The notes under the pieces: generated by a model
The model's database searches: none
What the model was told of the DNA's origin: nothing
The model's input: the letters and a program-made list of their open reading frames with translations, nothing else
DNA from: Candidatus Nitrohelix vancouverensis
Lineage (GTDB): Bacteria > Nitrospinota > Nitrospinia > Nitrospinales > VA-1
Length of the DNA: 64,000 bases
Assembly (NCBI GenBank): GCA_015698305.1
Contig: CP048620.1
Span: forward strand, 1,824,557-1,888,556
Direction of reading: 5' to 3'
Position numbers and translations under genes: made by a program
Shown here: positions 1 to 8,818 of the stretch, in pieces
How positions within the stretch are numbered: the first letter of the stretch is position 1
Layout: each line of letters starts with the position of its first letter

Positions 1-45
1 CAGGGTCAGGAAGACAGCCTGAAAATCGAGTTGAGAAGTATTCAT
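1..45 (-). CDS. modB: Molybdate ABC transporter permease, N-terminal fragment
   Basis: Only the first 15 codons are inside the window (MNTSQLDFQAVFLTL), continuing off the left edge. ModB proteins typically begin with this kind of short cytoplasmic segment ending in an ALWLTLK-like stretch before the first membrane helix. The ATG lies 40 bases after the modA stop codon and is preceded by AAAGG at a suitable distance, so it should be co-transcribed with modA. ModB forms the membrane channel of the molybdate importer. The call rests on position after modA and the short sequence; the rest of the gene is not visible. Confidence 0.75.
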   Translation of the reverse strand, partial: MNTSQLDFQAVFLTL

Positions 46-85
46 ACCAGGCCTTTAATGCGCAACGAATCTGATGGCTGAGTTT

Positions 86-874
86 TCATTTCAAACCGTA
101 TCCGTATCGTTTGATAATATCTTGCGCTGTGTCGCTTTTCAGGAATTTCCACAATGCCTGAGTTGCAGGGTTCTCTGCGCCTCGGTTGAGTATGACGACA
201 TCCTGCCGCAAGGGATCGTGAAAAGTTTCAGGAACATCCCAGCGGTTGTTTCTATCGAACGCGTTTGATGGATCCAGAATTTGCGAGAGAGAGACGAAAC
301 CGAGTTCCGCGTTTTGCGACGCGACGAATTGAAAGGTCTGTCCTATATTTTCTCCTTGCACCAGTCGCGTTCGAATCGAGTCCCAGAGTCCCATTTTTAT
401 CAGGGTTTGCATCGCCGCCAGCCCGTAAGGCGCGGTCTTTGGATTGGCGATGGCCAGATGAGAAAAGTTTCCAATCCTTAAAACCGCATCCGCTTCACTC
501 GCTTGTATATCATTTTTCAGGCTCCACAAGGAAATTCTTCCGGCGGCATAGGTGATCAGTGATCCTGCGACGGCTTTCCCCTGATCGACAAGGAGGCGCG
601 GTCGTTGCTGGTCGGCGGAGAGGAACAGATCGAAAGGCGCGCCGTGGATAATCTGCGCATAGAGTTTTCCCGTCGATCCCGCGACGATCTGAACGCTGTG
701 GCCGCTTTGTTTTTCAAAGGAGCGAACGATTTCACTGAAGGGATTATGGAAATTCGAAGCCACCGCCGCTCGGGTGGATTCGGCATGGACAAAGGGCAGG
801 TCCGAACCGAGGATTGTCAGCAGTATGACAATGCATTGGAGAGAGGCGATCGGGATTGATTTGCATTGGTTCAT
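86..874 (-). CDS. modA: Molybdate ABC transporter, periplasmic binding protein
   Basis: Periplasmic molybdate-binding protein that delivers the oxyanion to ModB. The protein has a hydrophobic signal peptide (CIVILLTILGSDLPFVHA), then the ModA pattern: an NFHNPF region, the oxyanion-loop GSTGKLYAQI and FDLFLSADQQRP. I start it at the second in-frame ATG (262 residues). The first ATG, at 904, gives 272 residues but sits inside a ModE-type operator and only a few bases from the transcription start expected from the TATAAA at 913-918. Neither start has a strong ribosome binding site. modB follows 40 bases downstream. Molybdate would feed molybdopterin enzymes; none is encoded in this window. Confidence 0.9.
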   Translation of the reverse strand: MNQCKSIPIASLQCIVILLTILGSDLPFVHAESTRAAVASNFHNPFSEIVRSFEKQSGHSVQIVAGSTGKLYAQIIHGAPFDLFLSADQQRPRLLVDQGKAVAGSLITYAAGRISLWSLKNDIQASEADAVLRIGNFSHLAIANPKTAPYGLAAMQTLIKMGLWDSIRTRLVQGENIGQTFQFVASQNAELGFVSLSQILDPSNAFDRNNRWDVPETFHDPLRQDVVILNRGAENPATQALWKFLKSDTAQDIIKRYGYGLK

Positions 875-901
875 TGTTTGCGGATTCTGAATGCGATGTT
901 T

Positions 902-925
902 CATTATGTTTCTTTATACATAACG
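902..925. promoter_or_regulatory. ModE-type operator 1 upstream of modA
   Basis: Inverted repeat CATTATGT - 8 bases - ACATAACG. The arms and the 8-8-8 spacing match the known Escherichia coli ModE operator at modABC (CGTTATAT-type arms). On the minus strand it covers a TATAAA (913-918) that would serve as the modA -10 box, so a bound repressor would block transcription. It also overlaps the upstream candidate start codon of modA at 902-904. Confidence 0.75.
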
Positions 926-931
926 ACGTGC

Positions 932-955
932 CGCTATGTTTTCATAAGCATAGCG
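932..955. promoter_or_regulatory. ModE-type operator 2 upstream of modA
   Basis: Inverted repeat CGCTATGT - 8 bases - GCATAGCG, with the same arm length and spacing as operator 1. Its centre lies exactly 30 bases from the centre of operator 1, about three helical turns, so two regulator dimers could sit on the same face of the DNA. It overlaps the expected -35 side of the modA promoter. No modE gene is in the window. Confidence 0.75.
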
Positions 956-1027
956 ATGAAGTCAAGGGGTATCTTCATTGGCGTTTAAGTTTTTTGGGGG
1001 ACGAAGCGTCGTCGCGCGATGACTTTA

Positions 1028-4000
1028 TTACGGAGTTTCGGCGGTTCTTCTGCTCGACAGATTCATCAGGCAGGGGATCAGGATGAGAGTGAACAGGGTG
1101 CTGACAAACAGGCCGGAAAGAATGACGACGCCAATGCCGCGATAAATTTCGCTCCCGGCGCCGGGGATGACCACGAGCGGAAGCAAACCGAAAATACTCG
1201 TGAAGGCGCTCATGAAAATCGGACGGATGCGGGTTTTAACGCTGTCGAGAATTGCTGAACGCGGTTCCATGTTCCCGATACGCTGGTTTTGCAGGGTTTG
1301 ATAAATGATAAGAATCGCATTGTTCACCACCACGCCGATCAGAATGATAAATCCCAGCATGGTCAGAATATCCAGCGGTTGAAATACGAAGCGATTGAGC
1401 GTCCAGAGTCCGAAAATGCCGCCCACCGCGGCGAGGGGAACGCTCAGCATGATGATGAGGGGGAATCCCCAGTGCTGAAACAAAACGGCGAGTAGCAGAT
1501 AAGTGATGATGATCGCAAGAATGAAATTGCCGGACATGGCTTCGCGCGTGCTCTCCAGCTTGTCGGCGTTGCCGGTGAGAAGAATCGAATAACCGCCGGT
1601 GAAGGTTCCGCTTTGTTCCAGAGGCAGAACGATTTGCTGGCGGACGATATCAATTGCCGCTTCCAGAGGCATTTCGTTCGGAGGCGATACTTCGAGGGTG
1701 ATGGAGCGTTCCCTTTCAAAATGCTGTATCTGTTCCGAGCTGACCGTGTCCAACACCTGAGCGATACTGCCAAGGGGAACCGCTTTGCCCTGCCGCGTGT
1801 ACACCGTCATTTTTTCCAAGTCCTGGGTGGCTTGCACGTCCTTATCCCTGCTTTGCAGGATCAGGTCGATGCCTTCTCTTGGCAGATAGGGAACCTGAAC
1901 AGAATCTGCATCGAGAAACACCTCGTCGGCGAACACGCCGTCCATCAAGGCGGCGACGGAGTAACCAATTTCAGAAACTTTCATGTCCATTTCCGCGCTT
2001 TGCAGGAGACGCGGAACGACCTGGAGTTGGGGCTGTCCCAGTTCCATTCCGGGAATCGGGCGAATCTGCGCCCCTGGCATCAATTTCTTTAATTTATAAA
2101 ACATGTCCTGGGTGATGCTCGTCAATTTTTTGAGATCCGGTCCCATGATATTGATGTCAATGCCGCGCGAACCGCGAAAGGCGCTGCTCAATAAGGACAG
2201 TTGCCGGGTCACGGCGATGACTCCGGGAATTTTAGAGAGTTCTTCTTTCAGAACGGGAATCAATTCCTTCGAACGTTCGGGGTCTTTGGCTTTGACGACG
2301 GTGAAGACGCGCCCGCGACTGCCGATATAAAGAAAGTTGCGCACGGCGGGGCCTTTGAGCTTCGCTTCTTCGGGGCTTCCCGGCGCCGCTTCCCAATAGG
2401 GGCGGTATATCTTTTCAAGCTGGTCGCCCAGGTGGTGCGCTTCGTTGATGTTGTAGCCCTGGGGCGGAATCATCATGCCGATGATGACGTTCTGGTCGCC
2501 TTCCGGCAGGTATTCAGTTTTGGGCATCATTTTCCACGATGCGGCGATAGGGAATGTGATGAGAACCAAAACCAGCGCCCATTGCAGGCTTCGGTAACGA
2601 AACAGCCAGTCAAGGCTTTGAATGAATTTTTCGGTCAACTTCAGAGCCAGAGGAACCAGGCCAAACAGGTTGTGCAGGCGCCGGCTGAAAGCGGATTGGG
2701 AATCGCCTTCGTGTTTCGTTTCGAATTGCAGTAATTTCTGGCTGAGCGAAGGGATGACCAGAATGCTGACGATCATCGACAGGGTGACAGCCGCGCTCAC
2801 GGCGACGGCGATGTCGCGGAACAACTGACCGACCTCGTCCTGAATGAAAAGGATCGGGATGAAGACGACCAGAGTGGTCAAAGTCGTCGCAAAGATGGCG
2901 CCCCAGACTTCTCCGGCTCCGTCGAGCGCCGCTCTGCCTGAGCTTTTCCCCATTTGCCGATGCCGGTGAATGTTTTCGAGGACGATGATCGAGGCGTCGA
3001 CCACCATGCCCACGGCGAAGGCCATTCCCGCCAGCATGATGACGTTGATGGTTCTCCCCATGAGGGTGATGACGAGGAAAGAACCGATCACGCTGATAGG
3101 GATTGCGAGCGCGACGACGAGCGTGCCGTAAAAACTGCGCAGAAACAGTAGAAGAATGAGCGTTGCAAAAAAACCGCCGACGACGAGATTGATCTGCACC
3201 ATGCGAATCGACCGCGTGATGTATTCGGTTTTATCCGCTGTCTGCACAAGGTGAAGTCCCATCGGCTCGAGAACGTTCTGGTTCAATTCGTTCTTAACCC
3301 GCTTGAGTTCGTTCATGACGACGAGAATGTTGGAGCCGGTTTCCCGGCGCGCGTTGACGGCGATGCCAGGCAGGCCGTTGTGTCGCACATAATCGCGCAA
3401 TTCGTCGTAGCTGAGCGAAACTTCGGCGACGTCGCGCACGTAAACTGTGCGCCCGCCCTCTTGCTTCAGAATGACGTTTCGGATTTCGTCGAGATTGAAA
3501 AACTCGCCGCGCGTGCGGATGATGTAGCGCCGCTTGCCTTCGTCAAAATCGCCGCCGCTGATGTTACGGTTTTGGTTGCGCAAGGCCTCGCGCAAGTCAA
3601 AGATTCCCAGGCCGCGCTCTGCAAGGGCGGCGGGCGAAAAAGTGACCTGAACTTCCAGCGGGCTTCCGCCGCGCACTTCGCTTTCAGAGACGCCGGGAAT
3701 ACGTTCGAATTTGGATTTAATTTTATCGACGGTGAAATCGTAGTATTGATATACGTTCACCTTGTCTTCCATTCCGGGGAGCGGTTGCAGGACAAACCAG
3801 GCGATGGGGCGATCCGATACGTTGACGGTTTTGATGATGGGTTCGTCGACGTCTTCCGGGTAAGTGGATACCTGTTGCAATGCGTTCGAGGTACGCACCA
3901 GCATCTCCTGCAGATCAGAACCGGTACGGAAGGTCAGGTAGATTTCGCCGGAACCGGTTTGCGACAGGCTCTTCATTTCGACCAGTCCGACGATGGATTT

Positions 4001-4213
4001 GAGATGCTTTTCCTGTTCGTCGACAATGTCCCGTTCGACCTCTTCGGGACTGGCTCCCGGCCAGGTGGTCGCCACGGTCAATTCAGGCTGGCTGACGTCG
4101 GGCACCAGCTGAACTGGAATTCTGAGCAGGGACAGGATTCCGAACATCAGGGTCAGGATCACCCCGACCGCGACGGTGACGCCGTATTTGAGAGAACCTT
4201 CGATCAGTTTCAT
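1028..4213 (-). CDS. RND efflux transporter permease (AcrB/HAE type)
   Basis: Inner-membrane proton-driven efflux permease of 1061 residues, a normal RND length, with the typical twelve-helix plan: an N-terminal helix, a large periplasmic loop, a helix bundle, a second loop and a second bundle. It begins MKLIEGSLKYGVTVAVGV and has the TM4 signature GMVVDASIIVLENIHRHR. This contains one acidic residue where many pumps have two. The TM10 equivalent reads GVVVNNAILII, without the lysine seen in AcrB. The adaptor gene is 8 bases upstream in the same operon. No TolC-like outer-membrane channel is adjacent. Substrate cannot be told from sequence. Confidence 0.93.
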   Translation of the reverse strand: MKLIEGSLKYGVTVAVGVILTLMFGILSLLRIPVQLVPDVSQPELTVATTWPGASPEEVERDIVDEQEKHLKSIVGLVEMKSLSQTGSGEIYLTFRTGSDLQEMLVRTSNALQQVSTYPEDVDEPIIKTVNVSDRPIAWFVLQPLPGMEDKVNVYQYYDFTVDKIKSKFERIPGVSESEVRGGSPLEVQVTFSPAALAERGLGIFDLREALRNQNRNISGGDFDEGKRRYIIRTRGEFFNLDEIRNVILKQEGGRTVYVRDVAEVSLSYDELRDYVRHNGLPGIAVNARRETGSNILVVMNELKRVKNELNQNVLEPMGLHLVQTADKTEYITRSIRMVQINLVVGGFFATLILLLFLRSFYGTLVVALAIPISVIGSFLVITLMGRTINVIMLAGMAFAVGMVVDASIIVLENIHRHRQMGKSSGRAALDGAGEVWGAIFATTLTTLVVFIPILFIQDEVGQLFRDIAVAVSAAVTLSMIVSILVIPSLSQKLLQFETKHEGDSQSAFSRRLHNLFGLVPLALKLTEKFIQSLDWLFRYRSLQWALVLVLITFPIAASWKMMPKTEYLPEGDQNVIIGMMIPPQGYNINEAHHLGDQLEKIYRPYWEAAPGSPEEAKLKGPAVRNFLYIGSRGRVFTVVKAKDPERSKELIPVLKEELSKIPGVIAVTRQLSLLSSAFRGSRGIDINIMGPDLKKLTSITQDMFYKLKKLMPGAQIRPIPGMELGQPQLQVVPRLLQSAEMDMKVSEIGYSVAALMDGVFADEVFLDADSVQVPYLPREGIDLILQSRDKDVQATQDLEKMTVYTRQGKAVPLGSIAQVLDTVSSEQIQHFERERSITLEVSPPNEMPLEAAIDIVRQQIVLPLEQSGTFTGGYSILLTGNADKLESTREAMSGNFILAIIITYLLLAVLFQHWGFPLIIMLSVPLAAVGGIFGLWTLNRFVFQPLDILTMLGFIILIGVVVNNAILIIYQTLQNQRIGNMEPRSAILDSVKTRIRPIFMSAFTSIFGLLPLVVIPGAGSEIYRGIGVVILSGLFVSTLFTLILIPCLMNLSSRRTAETP

Positions 4214-4220
4214 GGAAGTT

Positions 4221-5543
4221 TCAAGGAGCGGGTTGGGTTAATACCACTTTGGTGTCGGGTCTCATGCGTTCATTTCCGTGAACCACCACCTGATCGCCTT
4301 CTTTCAGGCTCGCGCCCTTTTCGATTTGAACGGCAATCATATTTCCCTGCGCCTCTCCAGGCGTCACCCGTATTTTTTCAGCGGTCAGGGAATTGTCTTC
4401 AAGGGAACGAATCACCCACAGAATGATTTCGCTGGGGGAACGCACCAACGCATCCTTGGGAACGAATAGATTTTGTTGTGAAGGTTTCGAAGATTCGAGT
4501 TCAACCTGAACCAGCATGCCAGCGGCGAGAGCGCCCTTTGGATTGTCGACGCGAAGGCGCACGGGAAAGGTGCGCGAGGTGGCATTGCCAACTGAAATTT
4601 TCTCGACCACCTGTCCTTTGAATTTCATCCCGCTGGAATCGACGCTTCGCGTATCGAGATGAATGTTGCCGGTCGAACCCTTGCCGATCTGGTTGAAGAG
4701 GTGCTGGGGAACGTTGATCTCGATGCGAACGGGATCGACCACCGCCAGAGTCAGGCCGGGATCGCCCGCCTCCAGCCACTGCCCGACTTCGGAGTCCTTG
4801 CGTACGACGACAGCGTTGAATGGGGAGCGCAGGGAGCCGCGTTCGATTTGATCTTCGATAATTTTAATTTTTGCGATGGAGGCCTGAAGATTGGCTTCTT
4901 CTCTCTGGATTTGTTCGATACGCGGACCGGCTTTGAGTTCTTCCCATTGCGAAAAGCGTTCGTTGAATTCGGCGGTCGATTCTTCTGCCAGGGTTTTAGC
5001 GTTGTCGAATTCGTTGACGCTGACGACGCCGTTTTTATAAAGTTTTTCGATGCGCGTCAACTCGTTTCTGGCAAATTGCATGCGCGCTTGCGCTTTTTCG
5101 ACCAGCGCCTGTCCGGCGGCAAGGACTTCGATCCGGGAGCCGGCCTTAAGTTCTTCCAATTGAGCGACCACGCGGTTCTTTTCGGCGATCGCGAAGTCGC
5201 GCTGGAGTTCGAGCGGTCGGGTTCTCATCCTGATGAGGGGATCCCCTACTCGAACCTTGTCGCCCTCTCTCACATAAATTTCATCAACGCGTCCTTCTAT
5301 TTCTGCTCCCAGCGAAGTGGTGGCCCAGGGAAGAACAGTGCCGGGCAGTTCGATGATATTGGTTTTGGCGATGCGTTTTACGAATTCCGTTTGCACTAAT
5401 ACGGATTTTTCCTTTTCCTCTGCGGCGATGGCGATCGGAGTTTTCCAATTACAGAGGAACGCGGTCTGGAGAATAATGAGCAGTGCGGTTGATTTTAACA
5501 GTGGAACATTGAGCATAAGTCGTGGGGCGCCGTTCTGATTCAT
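4221..5543 (-). CDS. RND efflux periplasmic adaptor (HlyD/MFP family)
   Basis: Membrane-fusion adaptor, 440 residues, that links the RND permease to an outer-membrane channel. An N-terminal hydrophobic signal is followed by a biotinyl-lipoyl half motif (VDEIYVREGDKVRVGDPLIR), a long alpha-helical hairpin that starts with LELQRDFAIAEKNRV, a second lipoyl half (GSLRSPFNAVVVRKDSEVGQ), and beta-barrel and membrane-proximal domains. The first gene of a two-gene unit, it ends 8 bases before the permease. The hairpin contains two similar segments, each with an EELKAG(S/P)RIE motif, which suggests an internal duplication. A later Met (MLNVPLLKS) could be the true start. Confidence 0.92.
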   Translation of the reverse strand: MNQNGAPRLMLNVPLLKSTALLIILQTAFLCNWKTPIAIAAEEKEKSVLVQTEFVKRIAKTNIIELPGTVLPWATTSLGAEIEGRVDEIYVREGDKVRVGDPLIRMRTRPLELQRDFAIAEKNRVVAQLEELKAGSRIEVLAAGQALVEKAQARMQFARNELTRIEKLYKNGVVSVNEFDNAKTLAEESTAEFNERFSQWEELKAGPRIEQIQREEANLQASIAKIKIIEDQIERGSLRSPFNAVVVRKDSEVGQWLEAGDPGLTLAVVDPVRIEINVPQHLFNQIGKGSTGNIHLDTRSVDSSGMKFKGQVVEKISVGNATSRTFPVRLRVDNPKGALAAGMLVQVELESSKPSQQNLFVPKDALVRSPSEIILWVIRSLEDNSLTAEKIRVTPGEAQGNMIAVQIEKGASLKEGDQVVVHGNERMRPDTKVVLTQPAP

Positions 5544-5825
5544 ATTTCAATTAAAGACAAGGGCCGTCATGTTCTAGTTTAAACGGCAGATTGGCGTGTT
5601 GTCTTTAGCAGAAAAATTGACAAAGTATTTAATTTTAAAAGGTTTAACTCTGATGAGCGAAGGGGGAACTCCTCCTGTCACTCGTTGAGAATTACAGCTT
5701 TTTGAATTACCGGTCAGTAGACGCGATATGGGTGAATATATTCTTAAGAGTCCTTTTTAGCGAATTAGGATTTACTAAATCAGCGGCTTGGTGAGTGGGG
5801 AGCCAGAGCGACGTGAATTTTGTTC

Positions 5826-7832
5826 CTAATCTATTGTTGAATCGTCAGGATCGACGATGGGGATGCTGACTGTGAACAGGCTTCCCTTGCCTATCCCACT
5901 TTCAAGTCCAAGTTTTCCACCCAAAAGTTCCGCCAGCTTTTGGGTGATCGCCAGTCCGACTCCGGTTCCTTCGATGGTGTGAGTTTTATCCAGGATGCGG
6001 TGGAAGGGTTTAAAAATTTGTTCCTGATGTTCCGGAGCGATTCCGATACCTGTGTCGCGAACGAGGATGTGAAAAAAAGAGTTGTTCTCTCTTTTCAACT
6101 CGAGAAACACGGAACCGTCGGGCGTATTGTATTTGATAGCGTTTGAAATCAGGTTGAAAAGGATTTGTTGCAAGCGTTGATTATCCGTCCAGATCGATCC
6201 GTCAAACTCAGCAGGGATGGTGGTATGGATGGTAATATTTTTTTCGTCCGCCAGAGGAGACAATGTGGATTTTGCATAATCTATGAGCTGGGGCAGGTTC
6301 ACCCATTCGTTGTTGATTTCGATTTTTCCTGATTCGATTTGGGATAGATTGAGCAGTTCGTTGACCAGTTCCAGTAAATGTCGGCCCGCTTTCAAAATAA
6401 ATTGGGCATGCTCGTAGGTGGCGGAGTCTTTTTCACTTTGAGTTTGCATTTCTATGAGTTGACCAAAGCCGAGGATCGCGTTGAGAGGCGTTCTCAGTTC
6501 ATGACTCATATTGGATAGAAACGTCGATTTTGCTTCATTTGAGGCCTTTGCGGTTTTTAGAGCGACTTCAAGTTCCCGGGTCCGTATCGCCACGTTCTTT
6601 TCCAGAAGTTCGGTATTATTACGGATATGATCCGTCATGATATTGAATGATTCGGCTAACTGGCCTATTTCGTCATTAGAATGAGCCGTTTTTACCCGTG
6701 CGTTGAGATTGCCGGAAGCGATTTCTACGCTGGCTTTACGCACGGCGTTGAGAGGGCCAAGAATAGAAAAGACCAGAATAGAGCCTAAGATCAAAGCGAC
6801 CAGCAGGGTGGCGGAGATGATGAGGAGCGCTCCCTTTTGCAAATGCTGGACAGGCGTTGACACTTCGTCGAGATTGATGTCGACGACCATCATCCACTCC
6901 AGTCCCTTGTGAAGAAACTGTCGAGAGGGTTGCACGTGCGTGCTGAAATAGGTCACGCCGTCTCGTTCATAAATGCTGTTTCCGCTGTTTCCGGCAAGCA
7001 GTTGCTTGACGGGCGGAAGCTCATTCAACGCTTCGCCAAATTTTAAAGCGCCTATATCAAGCGCTTCGAATTCATTTCCTTTGTTGCTTTTGAATAGCAA
7101 ACGCCCTTTTTGATCCACTAAAAAGACGTCGACCTCATTATAGTCAAGGGCGGATCGAGAAGACTGGATCATTTCCTGTATATTTCGTAAATTGATGCCT
7201 GCTCTCAAGACCCCTGCCGGACTCCCCTGTTCGTCGTGCAGGCGGATATTGCAGTTGATCGCAAAGGACTGGGAGCTTTCGTCAAAGATGACCTCGCTGA
7301 ATAGGGGATCGGGGGAAGCTATCGCCGCTCTGAACCAGTCTTCATCCGCCTGATAATAATCTGATGTGCGCGGAGCGGCGCCGACTATCTCCCCGTTGAG
7401 ATTGGTTGCGAAGAGTTCATTAAAGACGGAATAGCCATTGTGCTTGCGATAATACTTTATGTATTTATTGAAATTCCTGGATATGGAATTGTTGAGGATT
7501 GCTGAAATAGCGGGAGTGTTTTTGTTTTCTACCCAGTCGCGATCCATCGCATCTATGAGCGCTTGATGATCTCGTGAATTTGTCTTCAAGACCTTGTTGC
7601 GCTGAATTTCCCGTACCAGATCAATGGCTCTGGCCAAGGCTTGAACTTCGTCGGCTCTGGACGACAAAGAGTAGATGATGTGATTCAGATTGTTTTGCGT
7701 GTTGAGTCGGATTTCTTCTCCTATTTTGTCTTGCAACGCATTTCTTGTCGATTGCAAAAGCACAACGCCGGATAACGTAATCAGCGTTAGCATGGTTAAC
7801 AGAAGCAGGAAGAGCCGGTGCCAGATTTTCAT
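5826..7832 (-). CDS. Membrane sensor histidine kinase with Cache and HAMP domains
   Basis: 668 residues. It has an N-terminal membrane helix (HRLFLLLLTMLTLITLSGVVLL), a large periplasmic sensing region of the double-Cache type, a second helix (GALLIISATLLVALILGSIL), a HAMP domain (GPLNAVRKASVEIASGNL), a short coiled coil and HisKA with the phospho-acceptor motif SNMSHELRTPLNAILGFG. A complete HATPase domain follows: N box NLISNAIKYN, G1 DTGIGIAPEHQ and G2 GTGVGLAIT. There is no receiver domain and no adjacent response-regulator gene, so the partner is unknown. Double-Cache domains usually bind small metabolites outside the cell. It stands alone, with about 280 bases of non-coding DNA between it and the efflux operon. 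Confidence 0.93.
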   Translation of the reverse strand: MKIWHRLFLLLLTMLTLITLSGVVLLQSTRNALQDKIGEEIRLNTQNNLNHIIYSLSSRADEVQALARAIDLVREIQRNKVLKTNSRDHQALIDAMDRDWVENKNTPAISAILNNSISRNFNKYIKYYRKHNGYSVFNELFATNLNGEIVGAAPRTSDYYQADEDWFRAAIASPDPLFSEVIFDESSQSFAINCNIRLHDEQGSPAGVLRAGINLRNIQEMIQSSRSALDYNEVDVFLVDQKGRLLFKSNKGNEFEALDIGALKFGEALNELPPVKQLLAGNSGNSIYERDGVTYFSTHVQPSRQFLHKGLEWMMVVDINLDEVSTPVQHLQKGALLIISATLLVALILGSILVFSILGPLNAVRKASVEIASGNLNARVKTAHSNDEIGQLAESFNIMTDHIRNNTELLEKNVAIRTRELEVALKTAKASNEAKSTFLSNMSHELRTPLNAILGFGQLIEMQTQSEKDSATYEHAQFILKAGRHLLELVNELLNLSQIESGKIEINNEWVNLPQLIDYAKSTLSPLADEKNITIHTTIPAEFDGSIWTDNQRLQQILFNLISNAIKYNTPDGSVFLELKRENNSFFHILVRDTGIGIAPEHQEQIFKPFHRILDKTHTIEGTGVGLAITQKLAELLGGKLGLESGIGKGSLFTVSIPIVDPDDSTID

Positions 7833-7957
7833 GTTAGATAGCGCATATTAGTAAATCACCCCAGCTTAGTATAGGTCATGCCTTCCCTATATCGAAATAA
7901 AAGTGTAGGAAATGAACCTAAATGCGGTAGTTGTTGAGAACCCCATGTTTTGCTACC

Positions 7958-8818
7958 ATGACGCATATGAAACGAATCGTTCCAGTATTAATATGCTTTT
8001 TCATTTTTGGATCGGGCTGTAGCGTGCGCCAGATGGTTTCGGAATGGTCGCTTCCTCTGGTTGCGGATCAGGTGGAATCGATGCGGGCCGAAAGCGATCT
8101 GATCCTTGCGCGCGAGTCCATCCCCTCCAATCTGAAAATCATGGAGGGTTTGTTGAAAGGCGATCCGAAGAATGTCAATTTGCTTGAATATCTGGCAGAG
8201 GGATTTTGCAGTTACGCATTCAGTTACGTCAGGGATGAGGACCCGGCAAGAGCGTCGGTCTTATATGCGCGCGGTAAAGACTACGCTCTGCGCGCCCTGG
8301 ATCAGCCGCAGATGGCGGGTTTGCCGCCCGCTGAATTTGCGGGCGCTATCGAGGGTTTTGGAGCGAAGCGGCTTCCAGCGCTCTTCTGGCTTGGTCAATG
8401 CTGGGGAGAATGGCTGACATTGAATTTAAGTTCCCCTTCGGCGTTTGCGGATATTTCCAAGCTGGAAATCTTGTTGACGCATAATGTGAAGCTGGATGAG
8501 GACTACCGCCAGGCGGGGCCGCATTTGGGGCTGGGCGTGTTTTACGGGAACCGGTCGCGCATGCTGGGGGGGAATCCGGAAAAGGCTAAAGAACATTTCC
8601 AGCGAAATATTGAACTGACCGGGGGAAAATATTTGTTGTCTTATTATTTTTACGCGAAGACCGTCGCCGTTCAGACACAGGATCGGGAGTTGTTTGAATC
8701 TCTTCTGAGGACGGCATTGAGCGCGCCGCCTGAGGCTTTGCCGGAAGAACGGCTCGCGAACGAAGTGGCGCAACGCAAGGCAAAAGCCTTGTTGGAGGAA
8801 GCCGATGATCTGTTCTAG
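7958..8818 (+). CDS. TRAP-transporter-associated lipoprotein, TatT family
   Basis: Predicted periplasmic lipoprotein rich in helices, resembling the TatT (T component) proteins that partner TRAP substrate-binding proteins, first described in Treponema. After an MKRIVPVLICFFIFGSGC signal a cysteine is available for lipidation, although the lipobox is a weak one. The mature part contains TPR-like helical repeats (EYLAEGFCSYAFSYVRDEDPA; FWLGQCWGEWLTLNL; LGVFYGNRSRMLGGNPEKA). Starts at 7958 or 7967 are both possible, with no clear ribosome binding site. The stop codon overlaps the start of the binding-protein gene by 14 bases, which supports a two-gene operon. Confidence 0.8.
   Translation: MTHMKRIVPVLICFFIFGSGCSVRQMVSEWSLPLVADQVESMRAESDLILARESIPSNLKIMEGLLKGDPKNVNLLEYLAEGFCSYAFSYVRDEDPARASVLYARGKDYALRALDQPQMAGLPPAEFAGAIEGFGAKRLPALFWLGQCWGEWLTLNLSSPSAFADISKLEILLTHNVKLDEDYRQAGPHLGLGVFYGNRSRMLGGNPEKAKEHFQRNIELTGGKYLLSYYFYAKTVAVQTQDRELFESLLRTALSAPPEALPEERLANEVAQRKAKALLEEADDLF

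Noticed and set aside
3251-4426. Long open frame (391 codons) on the plus strand opposite the RND permease start and the adaptor end
   Set aside because: It is antisense to two well-supported genes and has no family features; the long frame follows from the GC-rich codon pattern of those genes.
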